Below are positions 28,136 through 37,286 of a stretch of DNA of 64,000 bases, piece after piece. This DNA comes from Microbacterium sp. MAH-37 (GTDB lineage: Bacteria; Actinomycetota; Actinomycetes; Actinomycetales; Microbacteriaceae), in contig NZ_WSEN01000010.1 of NCBI RefSeq assembly GCF_009758255.1, positions 842,395-906,394 of the forward strand. The letters run 5' to 3'. The translations under genes and the position numbers were made by a program. The first letter of the stretch is position 1; every line of letters begins with the position of its first letter. The notes under the pieces were generated by a model. It was not told where the DNA came from. It ran no database searches and saw only the letters and a program-made list of their open reading frames with translations.

Positions 28136-29521
28136 ATGCACACATCAGCGAAGAAGCGTGCTCTCGGCATCGCCGCGTTCACCGCTCTCGCCGGGCTCGC
28201 TCTCGCCGGATGCTCCGCGCCCGGCAGCGCGGACGACACGGCTGCGGAGGTCGACCCGGACGCCAAGGTCACGATCACCGTCGGCGAGATGCCGACGGCC
28301 GACCAGGCGGCATCGCTCGAGACGTTCAACAAGCGCGTCGCCGAGTTCGAGGAGCTCTACCCGAACATCACGGTGAAGGGCGAGGAGACCACCTACGACC
28401 CGTCGACGTTCAACGCTCAGCTGGTCGGCGGCACCGCCCCCACGACGCTGGCGATCCCGTTCACCGACATGCAGGCTCTCATCGAGCGCGGGCAGGCAGC
28501 CGACATCACGGATCTCGTCGCCGACAGCGACGTCCTCTCCGCCGTGAACCCCAATCTGCAGGCCGTCGTGACCAAGGACGACAGGCAGTACGGGGTCGTG
28601 CGTCAGGCGTACACCATGGCGCTCGTGTACGACCGTGCGCTGTACAAGCAGGCAGGACTCGACCCGGATGCCGTGCCCACCGACTGGGAGGGCATCCTCG
28701 AGAACGCCAAGACGATCACCGAGAAGACCGGGAAGACCGGCTTCATCATCCCGACCACCGGCAACCAGGGCGGGTGGCTGCTGACCACGATGTCCTACTC
28801 GAACGGCTCGCTCGTGCAGAAGGTCGACGGCAAGAAGACCGAGGTCACGATCGACACCGACGCGATGAAGGACTCCCTGCAGTTCCTGCACGACGTGCGC
28901 TGGGAGGGAAACGCCGCCGGCGCGAACTTCCTGCTCGGCGGGGACGACATCCGCAACGAGCTCGGCGGCGGCAACATCGGTCAGACGATCAACGGCGGCA
29001 CGATCTACAACGACCTGGTCGTCAACCGTGGCATGGACGGCGAGGACGTCGGCATCGCGCCGCTCCCGCAGGGTGCGGACGGGCTCGGCGCGCTCGGTGG
29101 CGGGGCCATCCAGTGGGTCAACCCGAAGGCCTCGGTGAACGAGCAGGCCGCTGCCCTGAAGTGGACCGAGTTCTACTGGCTCAAGAAGTACACCGACAAG
29201 GATGCGGCTGTCGCTGCAGCGGAATCCTCGGCGGCGGACGGCCGGCCGGTCGGCGCGCCGGAGCTGCCGATCGTGGACCAGAAGAGCTACGACACCTACC
29301 TGGGCTGGATCGAGCCGTACATCAACGTCAACCGCGACAACTACACCGCCTACCTGACGAGCGACCTCGCGGTCGTGCCCGAGCCCGCGATCAAGGCGCA
29401 GGAGCTGTATGCGGCCCTCGACCCGATCGCTCAGGCCGTGCTCACCGACAAGGGGGCGGACATCGACAAGCTGCTCTCCGACGCCCAGAGCGCCGTGCAG
29501 TCGCTGGTGGACGCCGGCTGA
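28136..29521 (+). CDS. Sugar ABC transporter substrate-binding lipoprotein
   Basis: A 461-aa extracytoplasmic binding protein (CUT1 type). The lipobox LALAGC places the lipid-modified cysteine near residue 24. The following text (VTITVGEMPTADQ, RVAEFEELYPNITVKGEET) is typical of family 1 sugar-binding proteins. ATG 28136 follows GAAGGAG. It is downstream of the alpha-mannosidase and upstream of two permease genes; a stem-loop follows its stop. The ligand is likely a mannose-containing oligosaccharide by context. Confidence 0.93.
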   Translation: MHTSAKKRALGIAAFTALAGLALAGCSAPGSADDTAAEVDPDAKVTITVGEMPTADQAASLETFNKRVAEFEELYPNITVKGEETTYDPSTFNAQLVGGTAPTTLAIPFTDMQALIERGQAADITDLVADSDVLSAVNPNLQAVVTKDDRQYGVVRQAYTMALVYDRALYKQAGLDPDAVPTDWEGILENAKTITEKTGKTGFIIPTTGNQGGWLLTTMSYSNGSLVQKVDGKKTEVTIDTDAMKDSLQFLHDVRWEGNAAGANFLLGGDDIRNELGGGNIGQTINGGTIYNDLVVNRGMDGEDVGIAPLPQGADGLGALGGGAIQWVNPKASVNEQAAALKWTEFYWLKKYTDKDAAVAAAESSAADGRPVGAPELPIVDQKSYDTYLGWIEPYINVNRDNYTAYLTSDLAVVPEPAIKAQELYAALDPIAQAVLTDKGADIDKLLSDAQSAVQSLVDAG

Positions 29522-29543
29522 CAGGCATCCCGCCGACCCTGCC

Positions 29544-29566
29544 GTGCGCGGCGCGACGCCGCGCAC
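29544..29566 (+). other. Intra-operon stem-loop after the binding-protein gene
   Basis: Arms GTGCGCGGCG and CGCCGCGCAC are perfectly complementary around a CGA loop. Such hairpins commonly stabilise or attenuate the transcript so that the binding protein is made in excess over the permeases; that role is inferred. Confidence 0.6.
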
Positions 29567-29623
29567 GACAGGGGTGCACCCCCCCCTTCTCCCCGCATCC
29601 CTCAGAGACGACAGGATCGACGT

Positions 29624-30559
29624 ATGACCCAAGCCACGACGGCGGCGCAGAGGCGCCGCGCACAGCCGCTCCCTCGCCGGCTGTGGATCTGGGCGCGCGG
29701 CGGGGGCGTGACGACCTTCCTGTTCTTCGTCCCGCTGCTCTTCACGTTCGCGTACTTCGCGTGGTGGCCGATCCTCCGCAGCCTGGTGCTCGCACTGCAG
29801 AAGACGAACCTCGTCACTGAGCCCACCTGGGTGGGTCTGGAGAACTTCCAGCGCGTGCTCGCGGACCCGCTGCTGGGCACAGCCGTCGCGAACACGCTGC
29901 TCTTCGCGGGTCTCGCGATGCTCATCGGGTTCCCTGTGCCCGTGCTGCTCGCGACCTTCATGGCGGAGATGCGACGCAGCCGGCAGTTCGCCAGCGTCCT
30001 CGCCTACCTGCCGGTGATCATCCCGCCCGTGGTCTCGGTGCTGCTGTGGAAGCAGTTCTACGATCCGTCACCGGACGGCCTGTTCAACTCGGTCCTCGGG
30101 CTGTTCGGCATCGGGCCGCTCCCGTTCCTGCAGGACCCCAACACGGCGATGCTCGACATCGTGATCCAGGCGACCTGGGCCGGCTTCGGACAGTCGACCA
30201 TCATCTATCTCGCCGCACTGATGTCCGTGCCGCCCGAGCTCTACGAGGCATCCGAGATGGACGGCGCGAAGGTCGTCCGCCGCTTCTGGCACATCACCCT
30301 CCCGCAGATGCGCGGGATCATGCTCCTCATGCTGCTGCTGCAGATCATCGGCACGATGCAGGTGTTCACCGAGCCGTTCGTCATGACCGGCGGAGGGCCC
30401 GTCAACCGGACGACGACCGTCCTCATGCTCATCTACAACTACGCGTTCCAGCAGGGCGACTACGGCAAGGCGACCGCCCTGAGCCTGTTGCTCGCCGTCG
30501 TGCTCACCATCGTCTCCGCGGTCTATCTGCGGCTCACCCGGAGTTGGAGCAAGTCATGA
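29624..30559 (+). CDS. Sugar ABC transporter permease, MalF-type
   Basis: A 311-aa inner-membrane permease with about six transmembrane helices, the first at FLFFVPLLFTFAYFAWWPI. The cytoplasmic EAA loop is EASEMDGAKVVRRFWHITLP, which contacts the ATPase. ATG 29624 has AGGA upstream. Its TGA overlaps the next permease start (ATGA). No ATPase gene is present, as is usual for actinobacterial CUT1 importers that share one MsmK/MsiK ATPase. Confidence 0.93.
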   Translation: MTQATTAAQRRRAQPLPRRLWIWARGGGVTTFLFFVPLLFTFAYFAWWPILRSLVLALQKTNLVTEPTWVGLENFQRVLADPLLGTAVANTLLFAGLAMLIGFPVPVLLATFMAEMRRSRQFASVLAYLPVIIPPVVSVLLWKQFYDPSPDGLFNSVLGLFGIGPLPFLQDPNTAMLDIVIQATWAGFGQSTIIYLAALMSVPPELYEASEMDGAKVVRRFWHITLPQMRGIMLLMLLLQIIGTMQVFTEPFVMTGGGPVNRTTTVLMLIYNYAFQQGDYGKATALSLLLAVVLTIVSAVYLRLTRSWSKS

Positions 30560-31536
30560 CCGACACCCTCGTGCCCCCGACCACCGAGGCCCTCGTCACC
30601 GGCCGTCCCGTCGACGAGACCGTCTCGCCTCGCCGCCGTCGGCGCAAGGACGACGACCAGCAGGACAGGACCAACATCTCCGACCTCGAGCGCCGGAGCA
30701 CCCGGGTCCGCGTCGGTCTGTGGATCCTCAACACCTTCCTCATCGTCGTCCTGATCGTCATCTCGGCCGGTCCGCTGCTCTGGCTGGCGAAGGCCTCGGT
30801 GTCCACGACGCAGGACATCCTGCGCGAGCCGTGGGCGTGGTGGCCCAGCGGCATCCAATGGCACAACCTCGCAGACGCCTGGACCAAGATCAACATCGGC
30901 AAGTATCTGCTGAACACCGTGTGGATCGCGGCCGGGACCTGGTTCATCGGGATGCTGGTCGCCCTCACCGGCGCCTACGGGATCTCGATACTGAAGCCCA
31001 AGTACGCGAAGGTCGTCAACGCCGGGGTGCTCGCGACGCTGTTCATCCCGGGCGTCGTGTCGCTCATCGCCCAGTACGTGACCGTGCTCGACATGCCGCT
31101 GCTGCACTGGAACCTCATCAACACGTTCTGGGCGGTGTGGCTGCCCAGCGCCGCGAGCGCCTTCAACGTGCTGCTGATCACACGGTTCTTCGACACTCTG
31201 CCGAAGGACGTGTTCGAGGCGGCGAAGATCGACGGGGCGGGTCCGTTCCAGATCTTCTGGAGGATCGTGCTGCCGATGTCGAAGCCCATCATCGGCGTCA
31301 CCTCGCTGATCACGATCATCGGCGCCTGGAAGGAGTTCCTGTGGCCGCTGCTCGTGCTGCCCAGCCCGGATCTGCAGCCCTTGTCCGTCGGTCTGTACCG
31401 GATCACGGCCTCGGCGGAGATGAGCCTGCTGATGGCGGGAATGTTCATCTCGGTCATCCTTCCCGTGGTGCTGTTCCTGATCTTCCAGAAGCAGTTCCTG
31501 AAGAGCGCCGGCCAGGCCGGCGCGATCAAGGGCTGA
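30556..31536 (+). CDS. Sugar ABC transporter permease, MalG-type
   Basis: A 326-aa permease with an unusually long, charged, cytoplasmic N-terminus (about 55 residues including SPRRRRRKDDDQQDR) before the first membrane helix at WILNTFLIVVLIVISAGPLL. The EAA loop is EAAKIDGAGPFQIFWRIVLP. It pairs with the MalF-type permease to form the channel. Start overlaps the previous stop by ATGA. Four nucleotides separate its stop from the aldolase-family gene. Confidence 0.93.
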   Translation: MTDTLVPPTTEALVTGRPVDETVSPRRRRRKDDDQQDRTNISDLERRSTRVRVGLWILNTFLIVVLIVISAGPLLWLAKASVSTTQDILREPWAWWPSGIQWHNLADAWTKINIGKYLLNTVWIAAGTWFIGMLVALTGAYGISILKPKYAKVVNAGVLATLFIPGVVSLIAQYVTVLDMPLLHWNLINTFWAVWLPSAASAFNVLLITRFFDTLPKDVFEAAKIDGAGPFQIFWRIVLPMSKPIIGVTSLITIIGAWKEFLWPLLVLPSPDLQPLSVGLYRITASAEMSLLMAGMFISVILPVVLFLIFQKQFLKSAGQAGAIKG

Positions 31537-31540
31537 GGCC

Positions 31541-32395
31541 ATGACTCTGGAGATCTGGGCGGCCGTTCCGACGCCGTATGACGATGGCGGGGAACTCGCC
31601 CTGGGGCAGGTCGCAGCGCAGGCGGAGCGGCTGGCCGCCGACGGCGTCGACGGCGTCTTCGTCGGCGGGACCACAGGAGAGTTCCCGTTCCTGTCCGTCG
31701 GCGAGCGGAGAGCGCTGGCAGAGGCATGGGTGCAGGCCCGCGGAGGCCTGCGGCTCGGCGTGCACGTGGGTGCGACGGATGTGCGGGATGCCGCTGCGCT
31801 GGCAGGTCATGCCGAGAGCGTCGGCGCCGATCTGGTCTCGACCGTCGCCCCGTACTACGGTCCGATCGGGCTGACCGGGACCGTGGACTTCTTCGAGACC
31901 GTCGCCGCGGCGGCGCCGGGAACGCCCTTCTGCATCTACCACTTCCCCGGCATGACGGGCTCGCGGGTGCCGATCGTCGACATCGTCGCGGCTGCGCGCA
32001 CGCGCATCCCGACGCTGTCGTCCGTCAAGTTCACGGACGAGGATCTCTCGGCGTTCGCAGCGGTGCGCGCGTCGGGGGTCGAGGCGTACTTCGGCCGCGA
32101 CGAGCTGCTGCCCGCGGCGCTGGCCATGGGGGCGGATCGGGTGATCGGCAGTCTCTACAACCTGCTGGCCCCGCAGGCGCGCCGCGTGCACGACGCGGTC
32201 GCCGCCGGGCGCCTCGAGGAGGCGTTCGCCCTGCACGAGCCGTTCCGCCGGATCGCGGTGGCGGCCGGCCGGCACGGCGGACCCGCGTTCGTGAAGGCGC
32301 TGATCAGCGCTCAGGGACCCGACCTCGGTGCGACGCGCATGCCGTGGGGCCCGCTCACCGAGGAGGACGCCGCGGCCGTCGTCGCGCTCGGCTGA
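31541..32395 (+). CDS. DapA/NanA-family aldolase (dihydrodipicolinate synthase superfamily)
   Basis: A 284-aa TIM-barrel class I aldolase. Schiff-base lysine is K163 in LSSVKFTDEDL, the tyrosine is Y133 in IYHFPGMTG, and FVGGTTGEFPFLS is the conserved carboxylate-binding loop. Members cleave or form 2-keto-3-deoxy acids, N-acetylneuraminate, or dihydrodipicolinate. Being last in a glycan-import operon, it is more likely a sugar-acid lyase than a lysine-biosynthesis enzyme. IYHFPG resembles the NanA-like branch but does not settle the substrate. Confidence 0.85.
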   Translation: MTLEIWAAVPTPYDDGGELALGQVAAQAERLAADGVDGVFVGGTTGEFPFLSVGERRALAEAWVQARGGLRLGVHVGATDVRDAAALAGHAESVGADLVSTVAPYYGPIGLTGTVDFFETVAAAAPGTPFCIYHFPGMTGSRVPIVDIVAAARTRIPTLSSVKFTDEDLSAFAAVRASGVEAYFGRDELLPAALAMGADRVIGSLYNLLAPQARRVHDAVAAGRLEEAFALHEPFRRIAVAAGRHGGPAFVKALISAQGPDLGATRMPWGPLTEEDAAAVVALG

Positions 32396-32407
32396 CGACG
32401 GCCGCGG
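32370..32407. terminator. Bidirectional hairpin at the meeting point of two operons
   Basis: Arms CCGCGGCCGTCGTC (32370-32383) and GACGACGGCCGCGG (32394-32407) are perfectly complementary with a 10-nt loop. The hairpin overlaps the end of the aldolase gene and lies 8 nt from the stop of the convergent alpha-galactosidase gene. Confidence 0.75.
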
Positions 32408-32415
32408 ATGCCGGA

Positions 32416-34434
32416 TCAGAGCACCAGCACGCGAGCGTCGGGACCCGCGGGGACCTCGATCACCAGATCGTCACCGCGCACGGCGACCGGCCAATCCGCA
32501 CCTGCGGCGGGGAACGTCGTGCGCACGGCGCCCCCGAGGCCGGGCAGGACGACCTGGCGCGCGGCGCCGCGCGACCAGACACACAGGAAGAACGTCTCAC
32601 CGCCGGAACGCAGAGCCAGGGCGATCACGTCGTCGTCCCATCCAGGCAGGCCGAGGGGCCACGACGGCACGGCGCTGCTCAATCGGTCGCGCCACGACGT
32701 GTGCAGCGCGACCGCTTCGCTCACCATTCGGGTCTGGTCCTCGCGCAGCTGCGGGAGGAAGCCGGAGAGCATGAAGCGTCCTGCCAGACCGTTCACGAGC
32801 GTCACCGCCGTCTCGCCGGCGGACATGCCGGCAGCCGGATAGGCCCAGTTCCCGGCCTGCTCGGGCAGTACGCTCGCGGGTGCTGAGGCCGCGATCGGCG
32901 CATAGTGGACAGCATCCTGCTGATCGCTCGTGGACTGCTGGTGCGCCACGGAGAGCAGCGCGTAGTCCATGCGCATCGCGCCGGAGGCGCAGTTCTCGAA
33001 CAGCACCTCGGGATGCCGGGCCTGCACATCGATCAGCCACGCGCGCAGCGCCCGCGTGTGCCCGAGCAGACCGGCGCCGGCACTCGTGGTGGCGTGGTCG
33101 GTGCCCACCCCGGGGTTGATGTTGTAGTCGAGCTTGAAATAAGACACCCCGAACCGCGCGACGAGCCGGTCGACCGTCTCGTCCAGATGCGCTCTGGCCG
33201 CCGGATGGCGCAGATCGAGGTGGAGGCGCTCCGACTCGATCACGCGCTCTCCGAAGCGCTGGAAGAACGCATCGTCTGGCAGGGACTGCGCGGCGGGGGA
33301 GTCCACGCCGACGATCTCCGGCTCGAGCCAGAGGCCGGCACCCATGCCGCGGCTGCGGATCTCGTCGATCACGGACGCGAGACCGCCGGTGAAGCGGGAC
33401 GGCGCCTCCTCCCACACGCCGATCGCCGACCAGTAGTCGGTGTCGTCGGTGAACCAGCCCGCGTCGATGCAGAAGACCTCGGCGCCGGCAGCTGCGGCGG
33501 CCTCGATCAACGGGAGCAGCTCCTCGGTGGACGGCTGGCCCATGAGTGTGTTCATGTAGTCGTTGTAGACGACGGGGAGGGACTCGTCCGCGGGGCGCAG
33601 CAGCCGCAGGGCGCGCCGGTACCCGGCGAGCTCGGCGAAGACGGCGTCCCGCCCGCCGTCCGCGACGACGAGACCCACCGGCACCGTCGTGAACGACGTC
33701 CCCGGTTCGAGACGCTCGGCGAACTGATGCTCCAGGTCGCCGGGACCGGATGCCGCGATCACCACCGACCCTTCGGTCTGGGCGAGCTCCCAGCTCCAGC
33801 CCGCGCTGGTCTCCACCTGCCATGCGACCGATGGGCCCCCGTCGCGCACGATCGCCCCCGTCGGCAGGTACTCGCCGGTGGACCAGGCGCCGTGGCTCGA
33901 CCGGACGAACCGCCCTCGGCCGTCCTGGCGGTGCGAGTCGAGTCCGAGGTCCGGCAGAACCTCGCCGAGCCCCTGCTCGTGCCATCGACCCTCCGCCAGC
34001 CACTCGCTCTCGCCCCACAGCAGCCGCGCATCGGCGCGATCCGCGAGCTCGAGCGTGAGGGAGCTCGCGGCGGTCAGGGTCCATGCGCGGTCGGAGAGGT
34101 TGCGGATCGTCTGCGTCCACTGCAGGCCGGCGCCGACCGCACGTACAGATGTCGTGACCTCGAGACCGGTGGCGTCGTCGTGCTGGCGGATGCTCAGGTG
34201 AGAGGCATCCGCCTCATGCGAACGGTATCGGAGCCGCTCACCGGCGGCGGAGCGCACGAACGCCTGGCTGGTCCGCCGCCGGTGCTCGCCGGCGGTGAAG
34301 AGATCCACGATCGCGCGCGGCGCGACGGCGTTCTCTCCTCCGTCGATGGCCAGTGCGACAAGACTCACGGCCGCGTCGCCGGGCGCGGCGAATTCGAGAG
34401 AGAACCGTGACGTGGTCCATTCGATCCGCGTCAT
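32416..34434 (-). CDS. Alpha-galactosidase, glycoside hydrolase family 36
   Basis: A 672-aa cytoplasmic GH36 enzyme expected to remove terminal alpha-galactose. The nucleophile is D436 in YFKLDYNINPG; FCIDAGWFTD is the substrate-binding loop; the acid/base aspartate is likely in STSDQQDAVHY. The N-terminal beta-supersandwich and C-terminal beta domain are present, although slightly shorter than many family members. The ATG at 34434 overlaps the stop of the upstream acetylesterase gene (ATGA), so it is coupled. Last gene of the reverse operon. Confidence 0.9.
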   Translation of the reverse strand: MTRIEWTTSRFSLEFAAPGDAAVSLVALAIDGGENAVAPRAIVDLFTAGEHRRRTSQAFVRSAAGERLRYRSHEADASHLSIRQHDDATGLEVTTSVRAVGAGLQWTQTIRNLSDRAWTLTAASSLTLELADRADARLLWGESEWLAEGRWHEQGLGEVLPDLGLDSHRQDGRGRFVRSSHGAWSTGEYLPTGAIVRDGGPSVAWQVETSAGWSWELAQTEGSVVIAASGPGDLEHQFAERLEPGTSFTTVPVGLVVADGGRDAVFAELAGYRRALRLLRPADESLPVVYNDYMNTLMGQPSTEELLPLIEAAAAAGAEVFCIDAGWFTDDTDYWSAIGVWEEAPSRFTGGLASVIDEIRSRGMGAGLWLEPEIVGVDSPAAQSLPDDAFFQRFGERVIESERLHLDLRHPAARAHLDETVDRLVARFGVSYFKLDYNINPGVGTDHATTSAGAGLLGHTRALRAWLIDVQARHPEVLFENCASGAMRMDYALLSVAHQQSTSDQQDAVHYAPIAASAPASVLPEQAGNWAYPAAGMSAGETAVTLVNGLAGRFMLSGFLPQLREDQTRMVSEAVALHTSWRDRLSSAVPSWPLGLPGWDDDVIALALRSGGETFFLCVWSRGAARQVVLPGLGGAVRTTFPAAGADWPVAVRGDDLVIEVPAGPDARVLVL

Positions 34435-35396
34435 GCGCCGAACACCTCGTCGAGGAACTCCAGGTGCTTGAGCTGATGGGTCCACTGGCCGCCCTCGTGG
34501 CCGTTGTAGGGGTACACCTCGATGCGCTTGTCGTCGGAGCCGTAGGCGTTGAACTGCGCGAACACGGTGGACGGAGGGCACACCGCGTCGTAGAGCCCGA
34601 CCGAGTACAGCGCCTTCGCGGTGGCGCGGGCGGCGAAGTTGACGCCGTCGAAGTAGCTGAGCACGCGGAAGACGTCCTCCTCCTCGCCGCGACGCGTCTG
34701 CAGGTACCGTGCGAGCTCGTTGTACGGGTTCGCGTCGGTGATCCGCAGGGCGCGGCGGTAGTGGCTCAGGAAGGGCACATCGATCATCGCTCCCGCGAGC
34801 CCGTCACTCAGGCCGGCGGCGGCGACGGCGATGCCGCCGCCCTGACTTCCCCCGGCCACGACCACGCGGCTCGGGTCGACCGCGTCGTGACTGCGGGCGG
34901 CATCCACGGCGCGGACGGCGTCCGTGAACAGCCGGCGGTAGTAGTAGCCGTCCTGGTGCTCGAGCCCGGACGACATCTGCCCCGCGATGCGGGGACCGCT
35001 GCCGACCGGATCGGCGGTCGCCGAGGCGCTGCCGCCAGACCCCTGGCCACGACTGTCCATCACGAACTGCCCGTACCCGGCGCTCGGCAGCAGGGTCCAG
35101 CTCTCCGGCACCGCCCGGCCGCCGCTGTAGCCGATGTAGCTCACGACGGTGCCGCGGATGTCTCCGTGCGCCGGCCGGACGAACCAGCCCTTGATCGGGT
35201 GGCCGGCGAAGCCGGGGAAGGTGACGTCCTCGACGATCAGGTTGCGCAGCGGCGAGTCGATCCGCTCGAACTGCGGCGCTCCGAATCCACGTGCGTCCGC
35301 GATCGTGCGCTGCCAGAACGCGTCGAAATCGGCCTCCTCCTCGCGCTCGGGGCGGTAGGCCTGAAGCTGCTCGAGGGGCATGTCGAACTGTGCCAT
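34431..35396 (-). CDS. Acetylxylan esterase / cephalosporin-C deacetylase family (AXE1) esterase
   Basis: A 321-aa alpha/beta hydrolase. Nucleophile S184 in VAGGSQGGG; the aspartate is in YSVGLYDAVCPP; the histidine is in YNGHEGG. VDSRGQGSGGSA-like text (FVMDSRGQGSGGSAS) is typical of AXE1 (carbohydrate esterase family 7), which removes O-acetyl groups from small sugars in the cytoplasm. No signal peptide. GAAGGACC precedes the ATG. Its presence implies that the imported oligosaccharide is acetylated. Confidence 0.92.
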   Translation of the reverse strand: MAQFDMPLEQLQAYRPEREEEADFDAFWQRTIADARGFGAPQFERIDSPLRNLIVEDVTFPGFAGHPIKGWFVRPAHGDIRGTVVSYIGYSGGRAVPESWTLLPSAGYGQFVMDSRGQGSGGSASATADPVGSGPRIAGQMSSGLEHQDGYYYRRLFTDAVRAVDAARSHDAVDPSRVVVAGGSQGGGIAVAAAGLSDGLAGAMIDVPFLSHYRRALRITDANPYNELARYLQTRRGEEEDVFRVLSYFDGVNFAARATAKALYSVGLYDAVCPPSTVFAQFNAYGSDDKRIEVYPYNGHEGGQWTHQLKHLEFLDEVFGA

Positions 35397-35426
35397 GAAT
35401 GGTCCTTCGGGTGATGGGGATGGTGT

Positions 35427-37286
35427 TCAGAGGCGGGCGCGCTGCGCGATGCGCGCGTGGTCCAGGCGGGAGCCGGGGAGAACGGGGGCGAGGAGTCGGA
35501 GGCCGGCTCCGGCGGTGCGCACCACGTCGCCGTCGACGGCAGCCGTCACCACGGCATCATCCAGCGGTGCGGCGCTCATGCGCAGCATCCCGGTCGCGAA
35601 CGTCTCGCCCAGGCCCGACACGGCCAGATCGCGAGGGGAGGTGAGCCACGGCACGTCGATCACGATGTCATCGCCGGCCGTCACGGTCGCGCCGACCTCT
35701 GCGCCGTCGAAGCGGGCGGCGGCGAGCACCCAGTCCAGATGCAGTGCGGGGGTCTCGACCTGCACACGCGAGACGTCGGCGACGCTCGCTCCTGCTGCCA
35801 GGGGCTCGCCGTCGACGCGGACGGCGTCGGCGGATGCCCCGCGGATCCGGAAGCGCACCCGCAGGTCGCTGGTGGGGACGGCAGTCCCGGCGGGGATCGC
35901 GTCGAGGTGGATGTGCTCGTCGCCGGACGGCGTCGCGAGCGCGAGCGCCCACAGCACGCGGCCGTCCTCCTGCACCGAGCAGAACGAGCCGCCGGCGAAG
36001 CCGTGTCCGTCACGGACGACCTCGACACCGACGAATCGGGCGGGGCGCGTGATGTCCGTCGAGTCGTCTCCGGGCTCGACCCAGTACCCCAGGAGCGGCC
36101 GGCGCTGCAGCCAGGTGTCGCTGAAGTTCACGCTGCCGAGGCTGAGCGCGCCGTCCCGCCAGGTCGCCCCGACCGTGGGCACCACGACGGAGGGCACGCC
36201 GGAAGCGGCGGCCTCCGAGATCCCGGCGACCTGGCCCTCGATGTAGAAGGTGTCGGCGAACACTTCGCGCACGGTGTCGGCGGATGCCACGTGATCGAGC
36301 AGCGGACGCAGGTCGGCGGGGATCCGGTAGTCGAGCACGGCATCCTGTACGAAGTGGATGTCGGGCTCGAGGTCGGTCTTCTCGAGCAGCGGCCAGGTGT
36401 CACCGGCCACGCGCTGCAGCACCGACAGCACGCCGGGACGCAGATGCAGGTCGGTGTCGTAGCAGCGCGCCATCGGTCCGCTCAGCTGCCCGGCGGCGGG
36501 GTGCCAGTGCCGCAGGAAGTGCTCCCAGGCGACGCGTTCGAGGTCCGCGGCGAGCGGATGCATGTCCACATCGTCGACGTACTGACGGATGCCGGTGAAC
36601 GCCTGCAGCACGACGTGCCAGTAGGTCGGGGAGTTGTACTCGGCGAAGCTTCCCTGCGCGAGCAGCCGGGTGTGCAGTCGGGAGAGCCGCTCGCGGCCGT
36701 ACTCCGCGATGGAGTCCTCGGACGTGATCTCCCCGGCGGCCAGAGTGACGAACGCGCCCTTCACAGCGATGTTCGTGTAGTCGAGATCGACATCGCGTCG
36801 GATGATCGACCGCGCCGCGTGCACCAGTGCGGTCTCCGCGCGGCCGCGCAGTTCGGGGGCGAGCGTCTCGCCATGGCGGCGCAGGATGAGGATCAGGAAC
36901 TCGCCGATGAAGTCGGCCCAGTTCCAGTCCGCCGGCGACATCTGCGCCGCCGGCTCCTCGGCCCAGTAGCCCCACAGTCCGTAGGTCTCGCTGCGCGGAT
37001 CGGTGTCCTGCAGGTCGAGCACGGTGCTGAGGACGCGAGCGCCTCGGTCGGAACGGCGCTCGCCGTCGACCAGGTCGTCGCCGGCGGACGCCAGCTCGAA
37101 CAGCACGAGCGCGTAGGCGAGGCTCTCACGGACACGATGCGCGCGTCCCGAGACGATGCGAGTGTGGATGGGGTTGTAGTTGGCCTCACTGAGCAGCAGG
37201 TCCCACTGCCGGTCGTACTCCGCGTCACCGGCGCGACGGGCGGCGTCGAGGGTCAGGGGGTCCGAGGTCTGGAGACGGGTCGTCAT
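35427..37286 (-). CDS. Uncharacterised 619-aa protein, putative alpha/alpha-toroid carbohydrate-active enzyme
   Basis: No family is recognised with certainty. The N-terminal 400 residues are mostly helical with repeated tryptophans and tyrosines; SFAEYNSPTYWHVVLQAFTGIRQYV resembles the active-site helix of alpha/alpha-toroid polysaccharide lyases and unsaturated glucuronyl-type enzymes. The last 200 residues are beta-rich. No signal peptide. It is coupled (ATGA) to the deacetylase-like gene upstream and shares an operon with a PL22-like propeller, so a lyase or hydrolase on a uronic-acid-containing oligosaccharide is plausible. This is inference. Confidence 0.6.
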   Translation of the reverse strand: MTTRLQTSDPLTLDAARRAGDAEYDRQWDLLLSEANYNPIHTRIVSGRAHRVRESLAYALVLFELASAGDDLVDGERRSDRGARVLSTVLDLQDTDPRSETYGLWGYWAEEPAAQMSPADWNWADFIGEFLILILRRHGETLAPELRGRAETALVHAARSIIRRDVDLDYTNIAVKGAFVTLAAGEITSEDSIAEYGRERLSRLHTRLLAQGSFAEYNSPTYWHVVLQAFTGIRQYVDDVDMHPLAADLERVAWEHFLRHWHPAAGQLSGPMARCYDTDLHLRPGVLSVLQRVAGDTWPLLEKTDLEPDIHFVQDAVLDYRIPADLRPLLDHVASADTVREVFADTFYIEGQVAGISEAAASGVPSVVVPTVGATWRDGALSLGSVNFSDTWLQRRPLLGYWVEPGDDSTDITRPARFVGVEVVRDGHGFAGGSFCSVQEDGRVLWALALATPSGDEHIHLDAIPAGTAVPTSDLRVRFRIRGASADAVRVDGEPLAAGASVADVSRVQVETPALHLDWVLAAARFDGAEVGATVTAGDDIVIDVPWLTSPRDLAVSGLGETFATGMLRMSAAPLDDAVVTAAVDGDVVRTAGAGLRLLAPVLPGSRLDHARIAQRARL

